A stretch of 64,000 bases of DNA from Larix kaempferi (lineage: Eukaryota > Streptophyta > Pinopsida > Pinales > Pinaceae): contig BSBM01000076.1 in assembly GCA_027924585.1 (NCBI GenBank), forward strand, positions 5,284,501 through 5,348,500, written 5' to 3'. The notes under the pieces are model-generated. The model saw nothing but the letters and a program-made list of their open reading frames with translations, was not told where the DNA came from and made no database searches. Each line of letters opens with the position of its first letter. Within the stretch, counting starts at the first letter, position 1. Position numbers and translations under genes: made by a program. Below are positions 55,261-64,000 of the stretch, in pieces.

Positions 55261-56006
55261 GACCACATTGCCTTATCGGTCACACAAAAGGACATAATGG
55301 ATGGAAGAGCTTACCTTGACCCTAGATGACATAGATCTGAGACTTGCAGTTCTTTCTTCAGAATCATCTTTCTCTACCTATTTTTACACATAACTGTGAC
55401 CCTTATGCTTTTCAACCAACGGGTCAACCGCAGGTATCTATATTGACAACCCGCGGGTGTCAATTAAAATGTTGCACTCGCTAGATGCAAGTTAGGACAC
55501 TCGTGAGTTACTCGCTAGTTGTCCTATATCATACTCGCGGGTATCTTAAGAAAATTTGAAAAAAATAATTAAAAACACGAATTGGGATTAGTTAACAAAT
55601 CTTCATCCCAAATTCAATCAACCCTAGATCTCACTCATCACGATTTGTGGACAACAAGCTAGGTCAAAACCAATATCTATGATACTATGTTGGGAAAACA
55701 ACCTTAGAACAACTGGATAGATTACAGATGAATAACAGAAAGCATAATTGATATTCTAAGAATAGAGGTGGTGTCAACAAACACCATTTTCATCACTTAA
55801 TCACAATGCATTATGATCAGAACATCACAAGCATTATCTCTTATCTAATATTTTGTCCAAATTATATTAGTTTTTCCTTATGGGAATTGGTTGCATGCAG
55901 AGTCTATGTTATTCATATCATGAATATAACTATAGTACTTGATATACTACCTAAGAGCGAGATACAATAAACAAAATAAAATAAATTTAAACAAGAACAA
56001 ATTTGT
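55261..56006. other. No supported gene downstream of Gypsy-2
   Basis: A 3' LTR would be expected here, but I see neither a convincing TG start nor similarity to 47341-48367. A perfect ACCCGCGGGT palindrome is at 55449-55458, and related CGCGGGT and CTCGC words recur nearby. Confidence 0.4.
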
Positions 56007-56516
56007 TCATGTTGTGGACCTCCTCCATTGGCATGTCTTCTTTCTACAAACATTGTTCTCCATGGGTATTCTATTTTTTACTAATTTGTCCTCTTCAACT
56101 ACATGATATTTCACTAAACCTGTAGAGACATTTGGAAGTCCTACCATGAATTGGGAGCCCCATGCAAAACCTAATATGATGTCATAGTTCATTTCAAAAT
56201 CAATGGCTAGTTTATCATATTTTAGAGACAAATCCTTGTTATTTGACTCCGCATCTTCCAACTTAAATTCCTATATCTCCATGTCACTACTGAAATATTC
56301 AATTTCCTACTTCATTCCCTCTAGTTGGATTGAAATTTTCTTTACAATTCTTTTTATCTCACCATTGTTATCTTCAGGGATACCCCTTAAAATAGGAGAG
56401 ATCACCGTTTCAGGAAACAAAGCCCTATCTACTAGAATTCCCAATTTCTCTCCTATTTCTTGATCCACATGTGTAGGAATCCTCAAAGAAGAAAATATTG
56501 TTTTAATATTCTTCAT
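56007..56516 (-). pseudogene. Unknown ORF, two in-frame stops
   Basis: I do not recognise this protein. From the ATG at 56516-56514 it reads about 170 codons in one frame with two stops between 56307 and 56261. It is rich in Ile, Lys and Glu (VDQEIGEKLGILVDRALFPE, RGIPEDNNGEIKRIVKKISIQ, then KDLSLKYDKLAIDFEMNYD). The first half could be helical or coiled. It has no zinc finger or catalytic motif. Its neighbours are decayed transposable elements, so an element-borne ORF is the likeliest source. Confidence 0.4.
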
Positions 56517-57020
56517 AAATTAAAGAAGAAGACACTAGTCCCCTAGTTTCCACCACCTCTAAAACTCAACAAAATACCAAATGATGATATGAATAATTAC
56601 CAATTCCCTTAGTTTCGTCATCACCAATGATGAGGATGCACAGATGGTTCCCACAAAAGAGAAATCTTGGGTTTCCTACACACCAGTTAGAGAGATAATT
56701 TTTGGATCATGGTCGATTCCACACAAAACCTTATCCCATAAACCAATCAAAGAAACTAGAGCCAATATCCATGCCAATTATCCCACATTTGCACCCATTA
56801 AACATGAATAAAATTGCTAATTCGACATGACTACATGTAAGTGTGGGAGGCGAAAGGAGGAATGAGGGGGAGTTAAGCCCTCAGCTCCCTTGAAATTTTC
56901 CCTTTTAAGCATGTCATTTTGCTCAGTTTATTTCCATGCATAATTAAGGAGTGATTAAGCTTATGATTAAGTGTTGGTTTATTCATAATTATGGTCATTA
57001 GGGTATCCAAAAAATATTGA
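56517..57020. other. No supported gene
   Basis: AT-rich sequence between the unknown ORF and the 3' end of LINE-2. No motif is recognised. Confidence 0.4.
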
Positions 57021-58485
57021 AGGGACCCCCATTTTTTGCTACCTACAATTCTTTTAATAAGGTAGTTGGGTTCACCAATGATTCTACCTAACTATTGTTC
57101 AATCTATGAATATGGAATAGATTGTATGACTCAAGAAAATCAATTAGTCCTTGTATTCTTTGCAACAACATTTGACTGGGGGTTGATACATCATATTCTT
57201 CCTTTTTCTCACTAAATCTATGATCAAAGAGGAATCCCCAAAGATGAGGATTCACTTGATATTCTACAAAGTAATATTGGATACCTCAAGGAAGAATGTT
57301 TGTATCTTGGCTTGATTGTTGGTCATTCTCCCTAACCCCCATGCAAATCTTGTTTCTATATTTCCTTTTGGGCCAAGATGTACAAATTCCACCCTTTCTA
57401 CCCCTAGATTTCCTTTTGGTGCTCCATCAAAGAAGAGTTTATATTGTTTTTTCTCTTTTTTCAACTCCAAAAATATTCTTTTTCATATCTTAATTTCCAC
57501 AAATGTCGTAAGATCAATTTTTTAAAGACTAATTTGGATTGAAGGGGCTTCCTTAAAGGGGATCTCAAACCCATATCTTCTCATGAATAGATATATTTTA
57601 TGCTTTGATTGTACTTATGGATAACTGGTATAAGGCTTCATTCATTAATACTTGTGCTTTGTTTGCTATAATTTGATGGAATACCTAGCTTCAATATAAA
57701 GATAACTCTGTTTTTCACCAACCAAATCTTCCAGCATAGATACTTGAGAATGGATTTGCAAACTTGGGTGAAGGTCAATTTCTTATTCTATGAGATAGGA
57801 TAAAAGGATTTCTAGTGGATGAATAGATCACTCCATGATTTAGGTTATCTTATTCCCTTGTTGAATCTAATAGAGCATGACACCAAAAATTTTGAAAGAA
57901 GGAGCACTCTAAAGATAAATGTGGAGAGGTTTCTTCCAATTCAAGACATAGAACACACCAAATCGGCGTTTGTATTCCCCTTGTTCTTAAGTTCTCTATT
58001 GTTAGTGATTTCTCATTAGCTAATACCTAAAAAAAAACGATTACCATAGGGAGACCATCTCATTGCCATATATTTTTCCATATTATTGATGTCAGGGGAA
58101 TTCATAATTTTCTTATTAAATCTTTATAACATTCTTTCACTATGAATTTACTTACTTTATCTCCCCAGTCCATTTTTTCTCTTGTGGTTCTAATTGGAGC
58201 AACTCCTTGAGCATGATAATTTAGGAGTAGGTTCTTAGGAATGTCTAGGTGTTTTGATCACTCACATTTACATGTTGAACTCCAATCATAAAATCAAATA
58301 GTGTTATGTACCCACCTCTATTGAGCCAATCCTTGAGTTCTTATAGATAAACCCTAGAGGATAGACGGGATTGCCCCATGATTTTGTAATTCCAAATGAT
58401 GATGTGTTTGTCATTCCCTTGGATCGAAGAGAGGTTTTAATGTAATATTTTGGCTGAAGTGTTACACAAATTCCAAATACTTGAT
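57021..58485 (-). pseudogene. LINE-2 ORF2 3' part: zf-RVT and RNase H
   Basis: This is the C-terminal end of a plant L1-type ORF2 read on the minus strand. 58450-58250 reads DKHIIIWNYKIMGQ and DWLNRGGYITLFDFMIG. At about 57960-57850 lies a zf-RVT-like segment CVLCLELEETSPHLSLECSFF. At 57470-57264 an RNase H domain begins (YKLFFDGAPKGN, then GLGRMTNNQAKI) and continues ILIFGDSSLIID and, after a shift, LFHIHRLNNS near 57060. Plant L1 elements with a C-terminal RNase H are known. It has many stops and frameshifts. The upstream RT is cut off by the chromovirus at 58491. Confidence 0.7.
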
Positions 58486-58490
58486 CCTCT

Positions 58491-58842
58491 TGTTAAGCCC
58501 TAAATATGGGCACATTTCCCCCTATATTGTGGTTCATTACATTAGTTTTGATGTCGGATTTGGTCCATTAGTGGTAATTGTCATTAATATGGTTATACTA
58601 GTTATGTCGGCTTGGATCAGTTAACTGGGATTGTACCCCTTAGTCTCGTATATATAGGAAGGAGACCTTTCATTTGGAGTGTCTTGTCTTGTCTTGTCTT
58701 GTGTACTTAGTACATTGTGTAAGGAGGTTTCCCCCTCCAAGAGGCTTGTTATTCAGCCATTATCTATAATCAAGTCGTGGATTACTCTTTCTGATCCATT
58801 TCTACTCTTTGTATAATATTTTTGGAAAGTTGTTGCTTAACA
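58491..58842 (+). repeat. Chromovirus 5' LTR
   Basis: 352 bp, TGTTAAGCCC to TTGCTTAACA. It contains a TATATATA box at 58649-58656 and a (TGTCT)n pentamer run at 58679-58702 about 30 bp downstream, at the expected transcription start. Confidence 0.88.
58649..58656 (+). promoter_or_regulatory. TATA box of chromovirus LTR
   Basis: TATATATA after CTCG and before GGAAGGAG, in the middle of the LTR. The predicted start is about 58680-58690, inside the pentamer run. Confidence 0.7.
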
Positions 58843-58844
58843 TT

Positions 58845-58856
58845 TGGTATCAGAGC
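58845..58856 (+). other. Chromovirus primer-binding site
   Basis: TGGTATCAGAGC, an exact complement of the initiator tRNA-Met 3' end, 2 nt after the LTR. Confidence 0.92.
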
Positions 58857-59513
58857 TCTTTTCTCGGCATTGGGTTCTTCAAAACAAGTCATCTTGGAAT
58901 TTTCTATATAACATAATTTCTACAAGAATTCAAAGGGAGAGATTAAAAACCCGCTTCGGAAACAGGCCGAACTATTTGTGGTCTGAAATTCGGGTCTTGA
59001 GACTTCACAGGTTCGGATATATCGGCACCGGAATATAGGTTTTTTGACTAGTCCAAAAACTAGTCTAAAACGGGTGTTCTAGGGAAAAAGGTCATATCTG
59101 GAGAATCCGAGGTCCAAATTGAGTGAGACCAGTTGCATCAGAAATTGGATGGACCAAATTATTGTGGTAGAAGTTTCCAACTCGGATCCAAAATATTGGA
59201 CACATGGAAGTTCGTACAAGTTAGATATTCTGAAAGGACCAAACATAAGAGGTGTTGGGAGATTCGCAATATATTACTATTGGAATATCAGAATTAGGTC
59301 AGACCTGCGACATCAGAAAGAGGACACAAAATACTACAACGGGCCGAATTTTCAGATCCAAAAGAGCCGAAAGTTGAATTTTATCTCAGTTGCAAGTCGG
59401 CTCTAAAACAATCTTCCAATCAGGATTTGAAAAGGTACGCCATTTTTAATTTTGATTAGAAGAATCTATTTGTGTGGACACATAAGGTTTGATATCTATT
59501 TATATTGTTAAAA

Positions 59514-60685
59514 ATGCCACCAAAAGGAAGTATAAAGTCTCACACTCCAACCAAACCACCTGAGGATCCATCCTCGACGTATGATGAAAGGGAAGATCTA
59601 TCTTTTTGAGTGTCTCAGTTGGAAGATATGATTAAAGGGTCTGTGAAAAAAGTGGATTTGGATAATTTAGAGGAGAAGTTGAATAAAATGGAGGAAAATA
59701 TGAAGGGTTCGGTGAGGACAGCTCATTTACTCATTTTAGAGGAGAAGTTGAACACTATTGCTAATCTCATTCAAAATTCAAGGGATACTCTTCCTATAGG
59801 TGATGTGGTGTTCCAGGATACTATGGAGGATAAAGATAATTCTCATGTTGAAAAACCTTCCATGAATAATAATATTCCAAGAGGAAATTATTTTGGTAAT
59901 GGAAGTCATCAGGGGTGGTCACCAAGGGGTACCCAACTTCCGAATATTGACATGAGAAAGTTTGATGGCAATGATCTAATAACATGGATATTCCAAATGA
60001 AGCAATTCTTTGATCTACACCAAGTTCCAACTTTGCAAAAGGTAACTATTGCATCATTATATTTAGAGCCTGATCAATTTGTATGGTATCAGTGGCTTTG
60101 TGATCGTAAAAAGGACTCTATTATATCTTGTTCTATATTCACCGAAGAATTGATTTCACATTATGGGGATATTAATAGAAATACCTTCTTCAACCAGTTA
60201 ATAAGTCTCAAGCAAAAAGGTCCAGAACTTGCATAGCATATCAAACAATTTCAGAAGCTAAGTCTTCGAGTGAAGAATATTTCAGAAGATAATCTATTGG
60301 ATCTCTTCATTGGAAACTTGAAGGATAACATTCAACATGGGGTGTGTCTCTTTGAGCCACCATCCTTGGAGAAGGCCTTCATGATGGCAAGGAAGGTTGA
60401 AAGTAAAAATATGACGATGGCTACTAGAAAGAGCACCTTCAACACATACCGAGAGAATATTGTTACTTCTTCTAACCCACCTCAAAGGTTGACACCTCAA
60501 CAAATATAGGAAAGAAGAGCAAAAGGCCTATGTTTTAATTCTGATGGCAAGTATAGTAAGGGACATAAGTGTGGTGAGAAGAAATTATTTTACATATAAT
60601 GTGAAGAGGAAGAACCAAAAGAACAAGAACCATATCCAGATGAAGAAATAGAAGACACTACTTCAGAAGAGATTAATCCCACCAT
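59514..60685 (+). pseudogene. Chromovirus gag
   Basis: The start is the ATG at 59514 (MPPKGSIKSHTPTKPPED), the first in the pol frame. A TGA at 59607 is followed by a short coiled region with two copies of a LEEKLN-containing unit. The capsid domain is at 59950-60400 with LPNIDMRKFDGNDLITWIFQMKQFF, then ASLYLEPDQFVWYQW and LKQKGPELA. The zinc knuckle near 60530 reads LCFNSDGKYSKGHKC, where the second cysteine is Ser. Stops lie at 60234, 60507 and 60597, all in frame. Confidence 0.88.
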
Positions 60686-61223
60686 ATAATTTCATGCATT
60701 GGTTAGAATTAGCACTCCTCAAACTCTCAAGATCGAAGGATTTATCAAAAATAAAAAGGTAATAGTGTTGATTGATTCTGGTAGTACTCATAATTTCATT
60801 CACTATAAATTAGCAAAATCTCTCAATTTCTTTGTATATCCAGCACCAGAGTTTCAAGTAATGATTGCATATGGAGGAACTATCAACTGCTCAAGGAAAT
60901 GCCATAATATAAATCTTACTATGGGAGAATGTGTATTGAATAGTCCAGTGATTTCTAATCCAATGGGTGGTGTTGATATTGTCTTAGGAGTTCAATGGTT
61001 ACAATCTTTGGGAACTGTGGCTTTTAACTTTCAAAAGCTTTTCATGAAAATTTTATGGGAAGGAAAGGAATATGAATTACACGGTATCACACGGAAACCA
61101 AGCAAGGTGATAAGCTCTAATGGTATGGCAAAGTTGATGAAAAAGGGACATCAAGGTGTAATTGCACAATTATGCTCATTAGATGTTCAAACATCTAAGC
61201 CTCCTATTTCCCCATATCTCTAA
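60686..61223 (+). pseudogene. Chromovirus protease
   Basis: It opens after a stop at about 60687. The motifs HALVRISTPQTLKIEGFIKNKKV, VLIDSGSTHNFIHYKLA (active site DSG) and GVDIVLGVQWLQSLGTVAFNF are those of chromovirus protease. A stop at 61221 separates it from the RT. Confidence 0.9.
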
Positions 61224-62909
61224 AGGGTCATTAATAAGCATTCCAATGTATTTGAAGATATTCCAAAAGGTCTTCCACTTGTCCTAGATTTCGATCATGC
61301 TATTCACTTAATCCCAGGAAGTGTTCCTCCTAACATCAGACCTTACAGATACCCTTATGGACATAAGAATGAAATTGAGCATATGGTTGAAGAAATGCTA
61401 GAGGCTGGCATAATTAGGCCTAGCCAAAGTTCTTACTCTGCACCAGTGGTAATGGTACATAAGATGGATGGATCATGGCATATGTGTCCAGATTATAGAG
61501 AGCCCAACAAGATAACCATTAAAGATAAGTTTCCAATTCCTATAATTGATGAATTACATGGAGCGATTGTATTCACAAAGTTGGATATTCGTTCTGGGTA
61601 TCATCAAATTAGAATGAAAGATGAAGACATCCCAAAAACAACATTCAGAACTCATGAAGGTCATTATGAATTTCTAGTCATGCCATTTGGTCTCACGAAT
61701 GCACCTTCCACATTTCAAGGTTTGATGAATTCCATTTTCAAGCCTTTTCTTAGAACATTGGTGCTAGTATTCTTTAATGATATACTAATCTATAGAAATT
61801 CTTGGGAAGAACATGTTCAACATGTTGATAGGGTACTACAACTACTATGGGAGCAACAACTATATGCAAAACCTTCCAAATTTTTCTTTGGGGTGAAGGA
61901 GGTAGAGTATTTGGGTAATATTGTATCTCATGAAGGTGTCAAGGTAGACCCTAACAAAATTAAATCCATGACAGATTGGTCGATTCCCAAAAACTTGAAG
62001 AATCTTCGAGGATTCTTAGGTCTTACAAGGTACTACCGAAAGTTTGTTCGAAATTATGGAAGAATATCAGCACCTCTTACAACATTATTGAAGAAAGATG
62101 CATTTTATTGGACTCCAGAGGAAACTCAAGCTTTTGAACAACTTAAACAGGCAATGTGCACATCTCCTGTATTGGCTAGACCAGACTTCACAAAAACCTT
62201 TATTGTGGAATGTGATGCTTCAAGAAATGGCGTTGGTGTTGTTCTAATGCAAGAAGAACACCCACTTGCTTTCACGAGTCATCCAATCAAGGGAAAGAAC
62301 TTACAAAAGCCCATTTATGAGAAGGACATGTTGACAATACTACATGCTCTTAAGAAATGGCGTCTTTATCTAATAGGTAGGCACTTCCAGGTCAAAACAG
62401 ATCATGATAGTCTTAAATACTTCTTGGAACAGAGACTATCTTTAGAAGAGCAACAAAAGTGGGTAACCAAGGTGTTGGGATATGACTTTGAAATCATCTA
62501 TAGAAAAGGGAAACACAATGTTGTGGCAGATGCACTCTCCAGAAAAGATGAAGATGTTGGTGCATTACTTTGTTCCATTTCCATTCTACAACCAGATTGG
62601 ATAGTAGCAGCAAGGGAAGAATGGAAAAATAACCTATCTGTGTGGACACTCATTCAAAAGCTACAGAATGATCCCAGTGTATCAGATACTTTTGTGTGGA
62701 AAAATTATTCATTGTGGTATAAGGATCGCTTATATTTATGCAAAAAATCCCAACTCAAGCAGAAGATCCTTTCTAAATTACATGCCTCTCCTATAGGTGG
62801 GCACTCAGGATTCTTGAAAACTTACCACAGGGTCAAGAAGGAATTTTTCTGGGAAGGTCTTAAATCTGATGTTCAAAGGTTTGTGGCTGAATGCTTGGTT
62901 TTCCAATAG
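61224..62909 (+). pseudogene. Chromovirus reverse transcriptase and RNase H
   Basis: From 61383 the frame is open for 508 codons. RT motifs in order are EAGIIRPSQSSYSAPVVMV, DYREPNKITIKDKFPIPIIDE, FTKLDIRSGYHQIRM, FLVMPFGLTNAPSTFQGLMN and the active site VFFNDILIY. There the usual YFDD is FFND, so the first catalytic Asp is Asn (codon 61776-61778). The DYR.LN motif has Pro for Leu. RNase H keeps CDASRNGVG, YEKDMLTILHALKKWR, TDHDSLKYF and VVADALSRK. The integrase zinc finger begins at the end (HASPIGGHSGFLKTYHR, then CLVFQ and a stop). Confidence 0.93.
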
Positions 62910-64000
62910 AATAAGTGTGAAACAGTTAAGACCCCAGGACTCCTACAACCGTTAGACATACCTTGTCAGCACTAGGAGGAAGTCTCCATGGATTTTATCA
63001 TAGGTCTACCCAAGTCAGAAGGAAAGAATGTTATTATGGTGGTTGTTGATAGACTCACAAAGTATGCACACTTTTTTGCACCCACTCACCCTTTTAATGC
63101 AAGCATAGTAGCTGCAGCCTTTATGGAGACTGTTAAGAAGTTACATGGAAGTCCGAAGATTATTGTGAGTGATAGAGATCCAATTTTCACTGGAAAATTT
63201 TGGACTGAATTATTTTCCTGTTTGGGTACTGAATTGGCTCACAGTTCATCTTATCACCCTCAATCTGATGGGAAAACTGAGATCGTGAACAAGTGTTTGG
63301 AAGGCTATCTGCGTTGCTTTGCATCTGATAAACAAACACAGTGGGTGAAATGGTTGTCTTTGGAAAAATGGTGGTACAATACTTCCTTCCATACATCATA
63401 AAAAATGTCTCCATTTATGGCACTTTATGGGTACCAGCCTAGTCCATCTATCACATCTCCCTTAAAAGGAAAATCTAAAGTTCAAGCCATGGAAGATCAC
63501 ATAGAGCACCAGCAGGGATTTATGTAGATACTTAAGGACAACCTGACTATGTCACAAAACAGGATGAAACAACAAGTTGATCAACATCGCAGTGAAAGGA
63601 GTTTTGAAGAAGGGGATTGGGTATTTCTCAGGCTACAACCTTACAAGCAGATGTCTCTGAAGCTATTAAAGAAGGACAATAAATTAGCACCCAAGTATTA
63701 TGTTCCTTATAAAGTGTTGCATAAGATTGGTAGTATGGCCTACAAATTGGAGCTCCCTTCATCTTCAAAAGTACATCCAGTTTTCCATGTTTCTTGCTTA
63801 AAGAAGGTAATAGGAGACAAGATCCCAATTCAAACAATCTTTCTAGATCTTGATGAAGAAGGAAAATTCATATTGGAGCCTGAACAAATCAATGAAACAA
63901 GGAATAAACAACTACGAAACCGGGTTATTACTAAGTACCTCATAAAGTTGCAGAACTTACCAGTTGAAGATTCGACATGGGAAGATGAGTCCTTCATACA
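62910..64000 (+). pseudogene. Chromovirus integrase with chromodomain (partial)
   Basis: It continues the zinc finger (NKC after the stop at 62907), then SMDFIIGLPKSEGKN, D in VVVDRLTKYAHFF, D in VSDRDPIFTGKFW and E in DGKTEIVNKCLEGYLR. Stops at 62974, 63399 and 63525 do not shift the frame. The C-terminal domain has EEGDWVFLRLQPYKQ, LAPKYYVPYKVLHKIG, YKLELPSSSKVHPVFHVSCLKK. A chromodomain starts near 63860 (ILEPEQINETRNKQL, KYLIKLQNLPVEDSTWED), which in this branch guides integration to particular chromatin. The gene runs off the window. Confidence 0.92.

Larger units (their letters stand above)
58491..64000 (+). mobile_element. Chromovirus-type Ty3/gypsy element, cut by window end
   Basis: The 5' LTR is 58491-58842 with inverted tips TGTTAAGC / GCTTAACA. 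It is followed by an initiator tRNA-Met PBS, a 670-bp leader and one continuous gag-pol frame from 59514 past the window edge region. The integrase ends in a chromodomain, which marks the chromovirus branch. Several stops but no frameshift interrupt the frame. The 3' LTR and TSD lie outside the window; the 5 bp before the LTR are CCTCT. Confidence 0.93.

Noticed and set aside
55449-55458. ACCCGCGGGT palindrome as an operator
   Set aside because: It is a single 10-bp palindrome in non-coding plant repeat DNA with no promoter or gene beside it.

Overview
This window looks like repeat-dense nuclear DNA from a seed plant with a large genome. I favour a gymnosperm, with low to moderate confidence: it is AT-rich, holds no recognisable host gene, and consists largely of old, nested LTR retrotransposons with very long LTRs plus LINE and SINE remnants. 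Every coding region I can identify belongs to a transposable element, and almost all carry stop codons or frameshifts. Element borders rest on matched target-site duplications (TSDs), tRNA primer-binding sites (PBS) and polypurine tracts (PPT) read directly from the sequence.

Layout. 1-7.4 kb: degraded DNA with a broken LINE-type ORF1 (DUF4283 plus zinc knuckle, 2.2-3.3 kb), microsatellites, a 70-bp tandem duplication and a tRNA-derived SINE with an 18-bp TSD (5751-6007). 7.4-38.2 kb: a deep nest. Copia-2, a short Copia-like element on the minus strand, is the outer shell. One of its LTRs holds a loop-less foldback element of about 353 bp. The foldback is split by a 19.7-kb Ty3/gypsy element of Tat type (8675-28345, TSD CGTTG), and that element is split inside its reverse transcriptase by Copia-1 (14691-21384, TSD ATGGT). 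The interior of Copia-2 is separately split by a non-autonomous element with 2.1-kb LTRs (29103-36493, TSD TTCAC). 38.2-44.3 kb: a LINE endonuclease fragment split by Copia-3 (39070-44222, TSD CTTTC). 44.3-47.3 kb: nothing recognised. 47.3-55.3 kb: a plus-strand Ty3/gypsy remnant with an unusual long leading ORF, RNase H and integrase. Its integrase is split by a gag-only LTR element (51998-54605, TSD GAGTT). 55.3-58.5 kb: an unknown broken ORF and the 3' part of a LINE. 58.5-64 kb: a chromodomain Ty3/gypsy element (chromovirus) cut by the window edge.

The most unusual feature is in the Tat-type element. Each 3.2-kb LTR contains an ORF of about 450 codons, in sense orientation, starting about 200 bp downstream of a TATA box. 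It encodes a globular N-terminus, a lysine-rich nuclear-localisation-like patch, an acidic stretch and a coiled coil. The two copies carry different lesions, so the ancestral LTR had it open. The gypsy remnant at 48.4-50.9 kb starts with a long ORF of similar layout at a similar distance from its own TATA box. The same Tat element has the order gag, protease, archaeal-type RNase H, reverse transcriptase, degenerate RNase H, integrase.

Most stop codons in Copia-1 look like CAG/CAA to TAG/TAA changes with no frameshift, which fits decay by deamination of methylated cytosines in silenced DNA.
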